Source: Kluyveromyces lactis
Lineage: Eukaryota > Ascomycota > Saccharomycetes > Saccharomycetales > Saccharomycetaceae
Assembly: GCF_000002515.2 (NCBI RefSeq)
Contig: NC_006040.1
Location: forward strand, 496,001 to 560,000
DNA: 64,000 bases
Direction: 5' to 3'
Both the position numbers and the translations under genes were made by a program. Positions 40,532 to 49,738 of this stretch are shown piece after piece. Under the pieces are notes generated by a model. It did not search any database. It worked only from the letters and a program-made list of their open reading frames with translations, and was not told the origin of the DNA. Within the stretch, counting starts at the first letter, position 1. Each line of letters begins with the position of its first letter.

Positions 40532-42877
40532 TCACCTATGACAGATGGCTACCGTAGAACCACTTTTAGAAGCTTTCGTTACAAGCACTTTAGAATAATC
40601 GTCTAAACATGTAGACTTTATAGAATCTTGTGGTAATACCACCAAACTCTTATTATTAAGTTCGATGTCATTGAAGACATCAACACTCGCAACTGCGGAA
40701 TCAGTTTCGTTAGTCGATATAGTTGTAATATCCAATTTTATCAGAATGGAGGATCTGAGAATCTCTTGCAGTTCTCCAAGAGCAACCAGATGCTCTGAAA
40801 CGGTAACAATTTTGATAGTCTTGGCATGTAATCCCATCACTAATCCCAAGAACAAGGCCATATAGTCAGAACCAGTTAAAGTTGAATTTAGTAGATATAC
40901 AAGAACTGATGTGGGTTGTTGATGAACAACAGTTCCGAAAAGAAGAACGAGGGATGAAGATATTTTGGAAGAAAGCGTACTGAAGAAGTCTTCAGGTAAA
41001 TCATTGAATGACAAAATCCTTGAGATGGACTCACTTTGTTCACCGTTAGGATAGTTTAGTGGTATCAAGAGCGTGGTGTTATTTGCAACTGGAATCTTTC
41101 CAATATAGCCAACCTTTTCTCCCAGTGATGAGAACATGACCTCGCCCTTGAATTTCAATCCAAACAAAGATGAGAACACACGTAACATTTCAAGACCATT
41201 ATCTGCAGATGTCAGGCTATTGTATAAACTGGTCAGTTCAAGAATTTCAGCAGTTCTATCTGACATCAACTTCAAATTCCTAGCATTGACCAATAACGGG
41301 GATTCGTCATCATCAGAAACTACTGTTAGTGCTTCTGTATCTGTCGAAAGTACTTTCTTCAAATGTTTCTTCTCTAAATCTCCCGAATCAGAAGTAAACA
41401 TTTCTTTCCATTCTTCCTGCCCAGAACTAAACGCTTTGATGAACCATAAGGACAACGCAACAGCTTTGGCATTATTAATCACCAATTCAACGGTAGAGAA
41501 ATGCATGTGTTTCAAGTCCTTTGTCTTGCCGACCGTGTTGGGTACTATTTCTGAAGTACTACCGTCAGTTCGTTGTCTTTTCAATTCATTACGATAATGA
41601 TCAGGGAAAATCCACAACGTCAATGGGGTGGTTATAAAAGTTGAAATAAGTGCCATGAAAATGAACATTGCATAAACCTTCTTGGTGATTATACCAGCGT
41701 TCAAACCAGTTGTTAAGACAACAATTTCCACAATACCCTTACATGACATCAAGACACCAACAGCCAAAGATTCTCTCCAGCATAATCCATTTATTTTAGA
41801 TAAAAGAGCACCAGAAACAACCTTCGTTGCAACGGCAATACCAATACTTGCAAAGATGTATCCCCAATCAGAACCTTTATTCAAAAGAGTTAAATCAACG
41901 TTCAAACCAGCAATAGTGAAATAGATTGGTATCATAAGTAAGTTGGGTATATCTTCCATGCGTGCCGTTAATTTCGACACGTAATTGTTTTCTCTAGGAA
42001 CGATAATACCTGCAATAAAAGCCCCAAAAATCGGATGAACACCAATAATATCTGTAAAGTAAGCACTTAGTAGTACAATCACAAGAATCAATAGAGTGGC
42101 AAAAGTGGAAGGGCTATCCCTTTCAAATTCATGGAATCTATTGAACCCCCACTTCAATGTAAGTCTGACTGGATAACAACAGAATAGGAACCAGCCAAAA
42201 GTGCATAACAAAATGTACACGACATTCACTGGGTCTGACTGAGAGTTGGAAAGAATAATACACAAGGCTAGAAGAATCCAGCCTACAACGTCATTGATGG
42301 TACCAGAAGTCAAAACAATGATACCTACTCTTTCTTTCACCAATCTCAACTCGGTAAGAATACGACACAAGACTGGAAAAGCCGTAATCGATAGAGAAAC
42401 GGCAATGAATACCATAAAGACTTTGAATTCAATACCATGTCCGTCCATATAAGCATTATATAAGGGTAATGCAAACAAACACCCAAACCCGAATGGTACA
42501 ATTAACGTCGCCAATCCAATCGAGATAGCTGCCTTGGCATTTCTCTTCACGAAGCTAATATCGACTTCCATCCCCAAGAAAAACATGAACAAAATGATTC
42601 CCAAATTAGCTACAAGGTTCAAACCAGTCACTGAGCCAGCAGGGAAAATGGTTGTGAGATAATTTGGGATCTGTCCAAACACGGTAGGCCCTAGTATGAT
42701 ACCTGCAATAACCTCAGAGATAACTTTCGGTTGCCTAAGTTTCGAAATAAACACATGCAAAACATTCGTAAGTACTAGAATTAACGCTGCTTGAATAAGG
42801 AAAAACGTTATTGGTGAACCAGAGTTATATATGAAAGGATTGACCCCCGAAAGCACACCTCCCACGGTATTAGCCAT
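40532..42877 (-). CDS. KHA1: Kha1, K+/H+ antiporter of the CPA2 family
   Basis: Kha1 exchanges K+ for H+ in Golgi membranes and affects K+ homeostasis and pH. The 781-residue product (S. cerevisiae 873) begins MANTVGGVLSGVNPFIYNSG and has 12 or so membrane spans in residues 25-430. CPA2 landmarks include VISEVIAGIILGPTVFG, the ion-site N-D pair in GTINDVVGWI and the GVHPIFGAFIAGIIVPR segment. A long cytosolic C-terminal domain, with the USP-like folds seen in plant CHX proteins, follows from about 440. It is about 90 residues shorter than in S. cerevisiae, mostly in this tail. It corresponds to YJL094C. Confidence 0.96.
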   Translation of the reverse strand: MANTVGGVLSGVNPFIYNSGSPITFFLIQAALILVLTNVLHVFISKLRQPKVISEVIAGIILGPTVFGQIPNYLTTIFPAGSVTGLNLVANLGIILFMFFLGMEVDISFVKRNAKAAISIGLATLIVPFGFGCLFALPLYNAYMDGHGIEFKVFMVFIAVSLSITAFPVLCRILTELRLVKERVGIIVLTSGTINDVVGWILLALCIILSNSQSDPVNVVYILLCTFGWFLFCCYPVRLTLKWGFNRFHEFERDSPSTFATLLILVIVLLSAYFTDIIGVHPIFGAFIAGIIVPRENNYVSKLTARMEDIPNLLMIPIYFTIAGLNVDLTLLNKGSDWGYIFASIGIAVATKVVSGALLSKINGLCWRESLAVGVLMSCKGIVEIVVLTTGLNAGIITKKVYAMFIFMALISTFITTPLTLWIFPDHYRNELKRQRTDGSTSEIVPNTVGKTKDLKHMHFSTVELVINNAKAVALSLWFIKAFSSGQEEWKEMFTSDSGDLEKKHLKKVLSTDTEALTVVSDDDESPLLVNARNLKLMSDRTAEILELTSLYNSLTSADNGLEMLRVFSSLFGLKFKGEVMFSSLGEKVGYIGKIPVANNTTLLIPLNYPNGEQSESISRILSFNDLPEDFFSTLSSKISSSLVLLFGTVVHQQPTSVLVYLLNSTLTGSDYMALFLGLVMGLHAKTIKIVTVSEHLVALGELQEILRSSILIKLDITTISTNETDSAVASVDVFNDIELNNKSLVVLPQDSIKSTCLDDYSKVLVTKASKSGSTVAICHR

Positions 42878-44030
42878 CGCTGTTTATATTCGAAGAATTA
42901 AGTGGGTATACGTTCCCTTTGACAATCCTTTTCTGATATTAGAACTCACTTGATCCAATACAGTAAAGTCAAGGTTCAATGAAATATCGATATTTTATTG
43001 ATTAGCAGTACTCACAACAATATTGTCTAATATCTAGCATATGTACCTCATCATAAAAAAATGTAAGGTTAAAAGATTCTACTCATCCTATATATTCTCT
43101 GAAGTTAAATGAAAAAGGGTTTTCCAAAATCCCAATCTGTACGAGATTTCAAATGATAATTTTTGTCTTGGTTTTAACAAGAAGATGGGGCTGTCATTTT
43201 CCCCGTCATGATTTCACACGTGAGAATGAAACTATGATAATGAGCATGAAAGGCAGTAGCCTTTCTTTCCAGATGCCTTGGATTGCAAATGTGAAAATGT
43301 GCCGTAGCTTTGGGTGGCTTTGATATTGCATCGAATAGTGAAAGCAAATTTTACACATTTGAATGGTAGGCTCCTAAGTATTGATTTTCTCGAAAGAGGA
43401 AACCAATGAAAAGTGAATTCTCAGCCGTTCAATGCGGTATGAAAAGATCTACTTCGGCTAAGGAAAACACATCTTGGTTGGGTTGTTAATGTTGCTTTAC
43501 AGAGAACAAGAAACTACGCGGGGTACGTCATCTAATTGTATATCAAAGGATCAGCTTTCCTTTCATGAATATGGTGAGTTTGGGAAATGTCATCTTTATG
43601 AACAGTACAACGCACAGCTGGAAGAGACTGCTTACCTACGAGATTTTATTATTCCTTGGGGTAAATGAAAGAGTAAGTGAAAGGCTAGAATAATTCTTAG
43701 TGCAGTGGGCTATCCAAGTCAACTATGACTCACTTGAAGGAAGAATGATGTGTTTTGGTTCCAGCTGGTTTTAAAGGCGGAAAAAAAAGATGTTTATTTA
43801 TGGTGACAAGTTTAGAATTAAGTATAAATAGTCCGCCTAAATCTTCAAGGATTCAATGGAACAAGTTTACTTTTAGGTTCTGAAATACAGTTAATCAAAA
43901 ATATAGGAATAGTTGATCTTTCTGACAGCTGATTTTACACTCAGACCAATTACAAAGATTCGGTGAATGCAAATCTCGAGACAAATACTAGGATGGTAAG
44001 ATAGCAAGAGTTTAATGAAAGTCTAAGTCA
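42878..44030. promoter_or_regulatory. KHA1 / TerD-like gene divergent promoter region
   Basis: This 1.15-kb region separates two diverging genes. A TATA box (TATAAATA) lies at 43823-43830, about 200 bp before the TerD-like ATG, which is typical of inducible yeast genes. GGCGG (43774 region) and a CCGCC shortly after the TATA box flank it. A 59-codon frame at 43489-43668 is too weak to call a gene. Confidence 0.5.
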
Positions 44031-46289
44031 ATGAGTATAGCCATATCGAGAAAGCTGCTATCTAACAGAAAGGCCTTGTATGGTGAGAAAGAATTGTGCA
44101 GCTCTGATCCAATCGAAAGCATTGATGACATACTATTCACCTTTGTTGCTGAGTTAAATAAGTTGGGTTATCAATTTTCAGAAAATGCGCAGGACTATTT
44201 GAGAACACTGTCTGTCAATGAACTAACAGAATTCAGGTCCATGGCGAAGACTGTTCTGGAGGAAGCTTTAGGTGCAGACGTAAAATATGTACCGTTGTTT
44301 CGCAAATTCCCTGAGTCTATTCCTGACAGAAGTCTGTTGGTAGAGGCAGTCTACGAAAGTTTAGGAGATCTGACTCATTTGCTGTTCTTCAACTTTTATG
44401 GATATTGGTCATCGTCCGAGTATAATGGATCATGGTTTGGTAGACAGTATCCCGATTTAGAGTTACAGGAGGCCATTAAGCGTCCTGAATTAATCACTGG
44501 CAAAGAATTGACGACATTGGATATAGTCGGCCGAGGAGTGGTCTTAGAACTTTTCGAAAACCTCGCTAATTCGAAGACTTCAACTTCTGCCTCTGACAAA
44601 GAATTCATCAACTCAGTGATAGCCACTGGGAACGATTGGAAATCTTCTTTACCAGAAGTTATTCCTAGCAAAGAAAACCTTGTGCACATCATTGGTTGCG
44701 CTGCTACAAAATCTGGTCCATTTGATGAGGAATTACAGAAATTGTTTTCCACTCATATCAAGACTGCTACAGATGTTTTACGTCTTGCAGCTTCGTTCTC
44801 TGGATCAGATGTGGCTTTGACTAAGCACACGCGCTTCAAAATATCAAATTCTCAAAGAAAGTTCTTACTGTTCGCGTTAAACAAATTGGATCGTGAAACG
44901 GCAATGGAGGATATACTGAGATTTTTGGGCCTCTGGCTTGTATTAGCTAAATATTTACATGTCAATGCTTACGCTAGCAGATATCCAAACGCAGCCAAAA
45001 TGATCCAAACAATTAGAGGAAACCAAAAATCGATAAAAACCTTCAATAGAACAATTGAAACAGCCTTAAGAGCAAGAAAGGACCTTAAAAATGAAGGCAA
45101 CATGGAAAGCAGTTTAGAATCAATTATACATATTTTGAAAGCAAGGCCTGGTGACTTTGCTCGTCGGTTAGATCACCTTCTGCGTTCATATCCATCTACA
45201 GAGCATGCTCAAATTGTAATTAGCTTTTTGGATGTTGCATCGTCTGTATCGACACCGCTACTTCTGAATCTTTCCACTCATTTTCAATATCGTCATGAAA
45301 TATCACCCATACGTGTTTTCTTGCCAAAAGGCTCTGCAACCAACGCCATTATAGAAGATGAAGACGAGCGCCAGACTTATTCCTCAGAACTCTGTTCAAA
45401 TTTGTATAAGGGCATCGACTCTGTACTGATAGAACGATTCAGTAAATTAGAGCCTTTAGGCAATATCTTTATTGATCCAATATTAGAGGATTACATACCA
45501 CCAATAGGATTGCGGGACGCATCAGAGGCTTTGCATACTTTTGGCAGAGGGTCCAAGATGCGATTTGATAAGAACTCCAAGGTAATTCGGTTGTTCTTAT
45601 ACTGGGAGAATATAAAGGAAACACAAGGCGCAGCACACGAAGGAAGGGTAGATGTTGACTTATCATGTTTGCAGTTATCAGATAACTTCGAAAACAAAGG
45701 AGAAATTGCGTATTACAATTTGGCTAATGGCGCCGTCACACACTCTGGAGATTTCACTGATGCGACGAATGGTGCCGCTGAATTTATAGACGTTAAGTTA
45801 GATGATATCAAGGAAGCATTCCCAGAAACACGCTATATTGCTGTGACAGTTAATTCCTATACTGGTCAAAAATTTAACACTTTCACAGCTAAAGCTGGTT
45901 TCATGATTAGGGACAATATTAGTGGAGAACATTTCGAGCCAAAAACTGTCGAGCAGAAGTTTGATCTTCTATCAGCTTCGAGATTTAATATTCCAATGGT
46001 GCTGGATCTATACGAAAACACAATTATTTGGCTTGACCTCGCCATTTCTCAGAACAAGATTTACAACGTCAACCTCCATGAAAAGACACCACTTGTTGGA
46101 TCACTAGCCAAGTATGCTCTGAACATTTATAGAGAAAAATGCAACCTTTTAAAATTAATGCAACTTCATGGCGAAGCCAGAGCCCAGACTGTATCTGCAC
46201 AGCACGATCCAGAAAAAGATTATGACCATTGTTTCGATGAGAATTTTGCATCAAAGACCGATGAGATAGTGGGGAATTTTCTAATTTAG
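44031..46289 (+). CDS. Large TerD-domain protein of bacterial type
   Basis: The product has 752 residues with no S. cerevisiae counterpart that I know. The C-terminal part reads like a bacterial TerD-family protein: IRLFLYWENI (519-528), GRVDVDLSCLQLSDNFE (538-554), GEIAYYNLANGAVTHSGD (557-574), NGAAEFIDVKLDDI (580-593), YIAVTVNSYTGQKFN (602-616), FEPKTVEQKFDLLSASRFNIP (given by its ends, 635-655) and VLDLYENTIIWLDLAI (657-672). Upstream, ARPGDFARRLDHLLR (371-385), SSVSTPLLLNL (404-414) and RVFLPKGSA (428-436) also match what I recall of long bacterial TerD proteins of the MXAN_6230/SCO0930 type. TerD domains bind Ca2+ and are tied to tellurite, phage and stress resistance; the role here is unknown. 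No signal peptide or membrane span is present. Codon use looks like that of its neighbours, so any transfer is old. Confidence 0.8.
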   Translation: MSIAISRKLLSNRKALYGEKELCSSDPIESIDDILFTFVAELNKLGYQFSENAQDYLRTLSVNELTEFRSMAKTVLEEALGADVKYVPLFRKFPESIPDRSLLVEAVYESLGDLTHLLFFNFYGYWSSSEYNGSWFGRQYPDLELQEAIKRPELITGKELTTLDIVGRGVVLELFENLANSKTSTSASDKEFINSVIATGNDWKSSLPEVIPSKENLVHIIGCAATKSGPFDEELQKLFSTHIKTATDVLRLAASFSGSDVALTKHTRFKISNSQRKFLLFALNKLDRETAMEDILRFLGLWLVLAKYLHVNAYASRYPNAAKMIQTIRGNQKSIKTFNRTIETALRARKDLKNEGNMESSLESIIHILKARPGDFARRLDHLLRSYPSTEHAQIVISFLDVASSVSTPLLLNLSTHFQYRHEISPIRVFLPKGSATNAIIEDEDERQTYSSELCSNLYKGIDSVLIERFSKLEPLGNIFIDPILEDYIPPIGLRDASEALHTFGRGSKMRFDKNSKVIRLFLYWENIKETQGAAHEGRVDVDLSCLQLSDNFENKGEIAYYNLANGAVTHSGDFTDATNGAAEFIDVKLDDIKEAFPETRYIAVTVNSYTGQKFNTFTAKAGFMIRDNISGEHFEPKTVEQKFDLLSASRFNIPMVLDLYENTIIWLDLAISQNKIYNVNLHEKTPLVGSLAKYALNIYREKCNLLKLMQLHGEARAQTVSAQHDPEKDYDHCFDENFASKTDEIVGNFLI

Positions 46290-46883
46290 ATCGTTAAACG
46301 TCAATGAATTTTATATTACAACGACGAACAATTGCTTTCCGGCAGCACGATTCAGACATCCTTCTCCTTAAGAACTGATTAACAACTAGTCTAAATGATA
46401 TCTGCCGGAACAATTTCGAAAGCACTTGTAATGCATCCTTCTAAAAATTTGGTTACTTGAGCGTTACAGTTATCTCTCGATATTGACAGCACGTTATTGG
46501 CATCCTTCTATATAATTATACATTCACTTCTATTTACCGCTAATAAAATATCTGTCATTAAAACTTCCTCTTTGGTACAATGGGTCTCCATCAGAGAATC
46601 GTGATTCGTAGGCATTAACAATACTGCTTACAGAAATTTAAACTGTTCTTTTTTATATTGACTCTTTGGCTCCATATATTTCAAGTACACTTTTGAGGGT
46701 CTATAATATGTGGTAGCGCCATCTTTTTTGAGTTTGGTTTTTTAATGTGTAGGCATAAATTAAGAGACTTAACGAGTGTGCATATCGCCACACCACAGAA
46801 AGTATGATGAGAGGGATAGCTATTGATTACGTTCAGTTTTTTTTTAGTTGAGCTACGGGAACTAAAGCTAATCTTACTAAAAC
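46290..46883. other. Gap between TerD-like gene and SCP1
   Basis: This 0.59-kb AT-rich gap contains a short T-run near 46838-46847 in the SCP1 promoter. No gene was seen. Confidence 0.45.
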
Positions 46884-47486
46884 ATGAGCTACGGTATCAA
46901 GCCTGATGTGACATCATTGGATGATGATCTTAAAGAATCAAGAAGTAAGAAGTTCAACAAACATGATATAACAGAAATAAAGAGATGGATTTATGCTATT
47001 ATTGAAGAACAATCACCTGACGACAGTCTTTTGGATGCATTAAAAGATGGTACTGTGCTATGTAAGCTTGCTAATAGACTCTTAAAAGAAGAAACAGGAG
47101 TGTCCGATTCAATGAAATGGAAAAGTTCAAGAATTGCGTTTGTTCAAATGGAACAAATAAGTATGTTCTTACAGTTCGCAACTAAGTACGGAGTTCCACA
47201 AGATGAACTTTTCCAGACTGTTGATCTCTATGAGGAAAAAGACCCAGCAATTGTCTACCAAACCATTAAGTCATTATCCAGATATGCAAATTCCAAACAC
47301 CCTGACCTGTTCCCAGTAATAGGTCCACAATTATCAACAAAAAGGCCGAGACCACCTGTGAAAGGAAAACCATCGCACTTAAAGAATGTTGGATGGAGTA
47401 CTGTAGAATATGGTTACATGAAGGGCGCAAACCAATCCACCGAGGGTATTGTTTTCGGAAATAAACGTGATATAACAATGAATTGA
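46884..47486 (+). CDS. SCP1: Scp1, calponin/transgelin-like actin bundler
   Basis: Scp1 cross-links actin filaments in cortical patches, together with fimbrin. The 200-residue product (the same length as S. cerevisiae Scp1, YOR367W) has a single N-terminal calponin-homology domain (about residues 28-135: ITEIKRWIYAIIEEQ, LKDGTVLCKLANRLL, FLQFATKYGVPQDELFQTVDLYE, the last given by its ends). A C-terminal calponin-like repeat (YGYMKGANQSTEGIVFGNKR) provides the second actin contact. The proline/lysine-rich linker RPRPPVKGKP may bind SH3 domains of actin regulators. Confidence 0.96.
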   Translation: MSYGIKPDVTSLDDDLKESRSKKFNKHDITEIKRWIYAIIEEQSPDDSLLDALKDGTVLCKLANRLLKEETGVSDSMKWKSSRIAFVQMEQISMFLQFATKYGVPQDELFQTVDLYEEKDPAIVYQTIKSLSRYANSKHPDLFPVIGPQLSTKRPRPPVKGKPSHLKNVGWSTVEYGYMKGANQSTEGIVFGNKRDITMN

Positions 47487-47816
47487 ACACCTTGAGATTC
47501 CTAACCGGAAAGCCATTCGATTCACTAAGTATTGAGACCGATCAAGCAATATTCTGATGCTTGGGCAACCATGTATCTCAAATTTACCTTCTACTGAGGG
47601 TCTTTTGACTTTTATACATTAGTTGGCAATCTGTACATAAAGCGAAAAGATTAGTGCTGATTGATGTAACAAAAAGCACAACATATTCATAAGGGCAAGC
47701 AACACTTAAAAAGGTACCGATTGTGTACCTTGAAGACATCAAGATCTTGCTTCTGAAGTCGTAGAGTTTCTACGATTCAAACTAGTGCAGATGATTAACG
47801 ATCCATTAAACGAAAC
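47487..47816. other. SCP1 3' gap
   Basis: This gap precedes the tRNA terminator. A perfect 7-bp inverted repeat, AAGGTAC and GTACCTT separated by 7 nt, lies at 47711-47731. Its role is unknown. Confidence 0.4.
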
Positions 47817-47824
47817 AAAAAAAA
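47817..47824 (-). terminator. RNA polymerase III terminator of tRNA-Leu
   Basis: Eight A residues on the plus strand are eight T residues in the tRNA direction, starting four bases after the gene's 3' end, as expected for Pol III termination. Confidence 0.9.
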
Positions 47825-47827
47825 TAA

Positions 47828-47943
47828 TGGTTGCGAAGAGATTCGAACTCTTGCATCTTACGATACCTGAGTGTTCCCAACTGTAAGGTTGGTTAAGATT
47901 GGTATCTTGAATCAGGCGCCTTAGACCGCTCGGCCACACAACC
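47828..47943 (-). tRNA. tRNA-Leu(CAA) with intron
   Basis: On the minus strand the gene starts GGTTGTGTGGCC and ends CGCAACC plus discriminator A. The acceptor stem pairs throughout (one T-G). The A box (TGGCCGAGCGG) and B box (GTTCGAATC) are intact. The anticodon stem CCTGA/TCAGG encloses the loop TTCAAG-C with anticodon CAA. A 34-nt intron (47872-47905) interrupts the loop one base after the anticodon, which is the canonical position; removing it leaves 82 nt with a long variable arm, as for Leu. S. cerevisiae tRNA-Leu(CAA) also carries an intron of about this size. The CCA end is not encoded, as usual in eukaryotes. Confidence 0.97.
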
Positions 47944-48436
47944 ATTTGAATGACTTTTGAAATGTAATTGCCAATCAAATCCAACAAGGATTTACATATA
48001 GGAAAAATTGGGCGTCTCTTTACTCAAGATTTTTAGAAATTAGCGACTGTATTAAGCAAAATTCATGCAGAATCGTGGGAGACATTGGGGGAATACTTCC
48101 TGAAAACTGTCAAATCTAAAGTCCAGTCGTACTGGCCTCTACCACTATAAAATATTAGCATCTCGGGGCTCTTTTCATACATGTTTACTAGATGAGCAAA
48201 AAGGCCGTGACATGTTACTGAAGTAACTCAATTCATACATGCTTAAATAATAAGAAAAGAATGAGGTGTTCTTTCACACAATACTTGACAAATAAACTAG
48301 AAATGATCACTATGTTCGAATATGTATTTGTTGAATTAGGAAGCGAGGTGATACGAGAAATAAAGTTATTAACCGCTTACTGAATATTTGAATATTAAAT
48401 CTGTCTGACTATGAGCGGAGGGGGGCCAAAATCAAT
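47944..48436. other. Gap between tRNA-Leu and the YBR287W-type gene
   Basis: This 0.49-kb gap was examined for LTR remnants, which often lie near yeast tRNA genes. None was recognised. Confidence 0.45.
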
Positions 48437-49738
48437 TTATTGAGCCCACTGTAAGACGGTAATAGCAATAGAAACAATGATTATCGAGATCGGAAGAGTT
48501 AACACAACGTAACCCCAGAATAAAACGTTGGCCATTTCAGCCTCAAAGAATTCGTTTAATTGGGTAATTTGAGTTAATTGAATTGCAGGTGGTGAGACTG
48601 TCAAAATGAACCCAACCACTAAGAAAATTGGATCATCCAATATACTAACTTTGATAAATTTAACACAACCAGCAATTATCGGTAGAATGAAACATGATGG
48701 CAAAACCATACGTCCCATTATAGATGCGAAAACTAATTTTTTGTGATTTTTGGTGAGAGCAGCAGTTTCTCCCGATGGGTACAAGTTTGAACCGAGTACA
48801 ATAAGGATCAATGGAATGGAAACTGATCCCAACTCAGCTATAGCTTCAGATAGTGTATTGTTGATGAAACCGTCAGCTTGGAAAAATTCATGTTGTAAAG
48901 GTGGGATTGACGCAACAATTACCGAGAACAACATGGAATATAAAGGAGGGTTCATAAAACTTCTAACTTTAGCAATGTAAAAGCACGTCTGCTGTTTCAA
49001 TTTCGTAAAAGTACCGGCATAATATGGGCTCTCACGTAGATTCACTTCCTGTTGTGAAGCTGCAGAAGTGGATTCACTCTGCAAACTTAGACTTGAAACA
49101 TTATTTGGGTCATTACCCAATGTAGCCTGCGATTCCAATTGAGAGGAAATACGATGGTTGTGATGAACTGAATCCTCTGACCATCTCATCAATTTGTTAT
49201 AACCCCATGACCATCTCAACACTTGGCCGATTTGTTGGAAAATCAAAAGATAGAGTATACCTCTTGACGCAACGTTATCCCTTGAATCATCAGGGATTTG
49301 GTCCCAAGTTAAATCCGGTAAAGTGTAGGCTAAAGAAAGGGTCAAAGAAACTGGTAAAGAGTTTGAGTTTCCGAATATCGAATTAGCCACTACGAAGTTG
49401 GTTTCATCGACATCAAATCCGAACAAATACGATAACAATTTACCAGAAAGGAAGGAAATACCTGTGGTTAAGGCATAGAACAGCGGGATTATAGAAATTT
49501 CCAAAATTTTTGCCAAGGAAAGAGACTTGGCTAATTTACTGAAAATCAAACATGGTGTAAAAAGATCCACGTTTAGCAAAGAAACAATTTTTTGGCCTTG
49601 TTTCGGTAGTAGTCCCGTATAAGCACACCAGAAACCTGCAAATGAAATGATCACTACCTGTAAAACAGATTCAAAGGTCAAATAACTGAGATGAGAAAAC
49701 GATAATCCTGTCGGGTTAGTTGAAGACGGACCTGCCAT
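48437..49738 (-). CDS. Auxin-efflux-carrier-family membrane protein (YBR287W-like)
   Basis: The product has 433 residues from the ATG at 49738; the preceding in-frame TTG is not used. S. cerevisiae YBR287W (427 residues) is a near-identical match in conserved blocks: LLPKQGQKIVSLLNVDLFTPCLIFSKLAKSLS (given by its ends), NSIFGNSNSLPVSLTLSLAYTLPDLTWDQIPDDSRDNVASRGILYLLIFQQIG (ends only) and the C-terminal TVSPPAIQLTQITQLNEFFEAEMA. About ten membrane spans form two halves around a hydrophilic Ser/Gln-rich loop at about 190-255. The family is PIN/PILS-like; the yeast member is an ER-located protein of unknown substrate. In S. cerevisiae it adjoins APE3, as nearly here. Confidence 0.93.
   Translation of the reverse strand: MAGPSSTNPTGLSFSHLSYLTFESVLQVVIISFAGFWCAYTGLLPKQGQKIVSLLNVDLFTPCLIFSKLAKSLSLAKILEISIIPLFYALTTGISFLSGKLLSYLFGFDVDETNFVVANSIFGNSNSLPVSLTLSLAYTLPDLTWDQIPDDSRDNVASRGILYLLIFQQIGQVLRWSWGYNKLMRWSEDSVHHNHRISSQLESQATLGNDPNNVSSLSLQSESTSAASQQEVNLRESPYYAGTFTKLKQQTCFYIAKVRSFMNPPLYSMLFSVIVASIPPLQHEFFQADGFINNTLSEAIAELGSVSIPLILIVLGSNLYPSGETAALTKNHKKLVFASIMGRMVLPSCFILPIIAGCVKFIKVSILDDPIFLVVGFILTVSPPAIQLTQITQLNEFFEAEMANVLFWGYVVLTLPISIIIVSIAITVLQWAQ

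Noticed and set aside
43489-43668. 59-codon ORF in the KHA1/TerD-like promoter region
   Set aside because: It is short, unrecognised and within a divergent promoter. Chance ORFs of this size are expected.
47487-48436. LTR or retrotransposon remnant near tRNA-Leu
   Set aside because: I looked because yeast LTR elements favour tRNA flanks, but saw no TG...CA ends, target-site duplication or element-like coding sequence.
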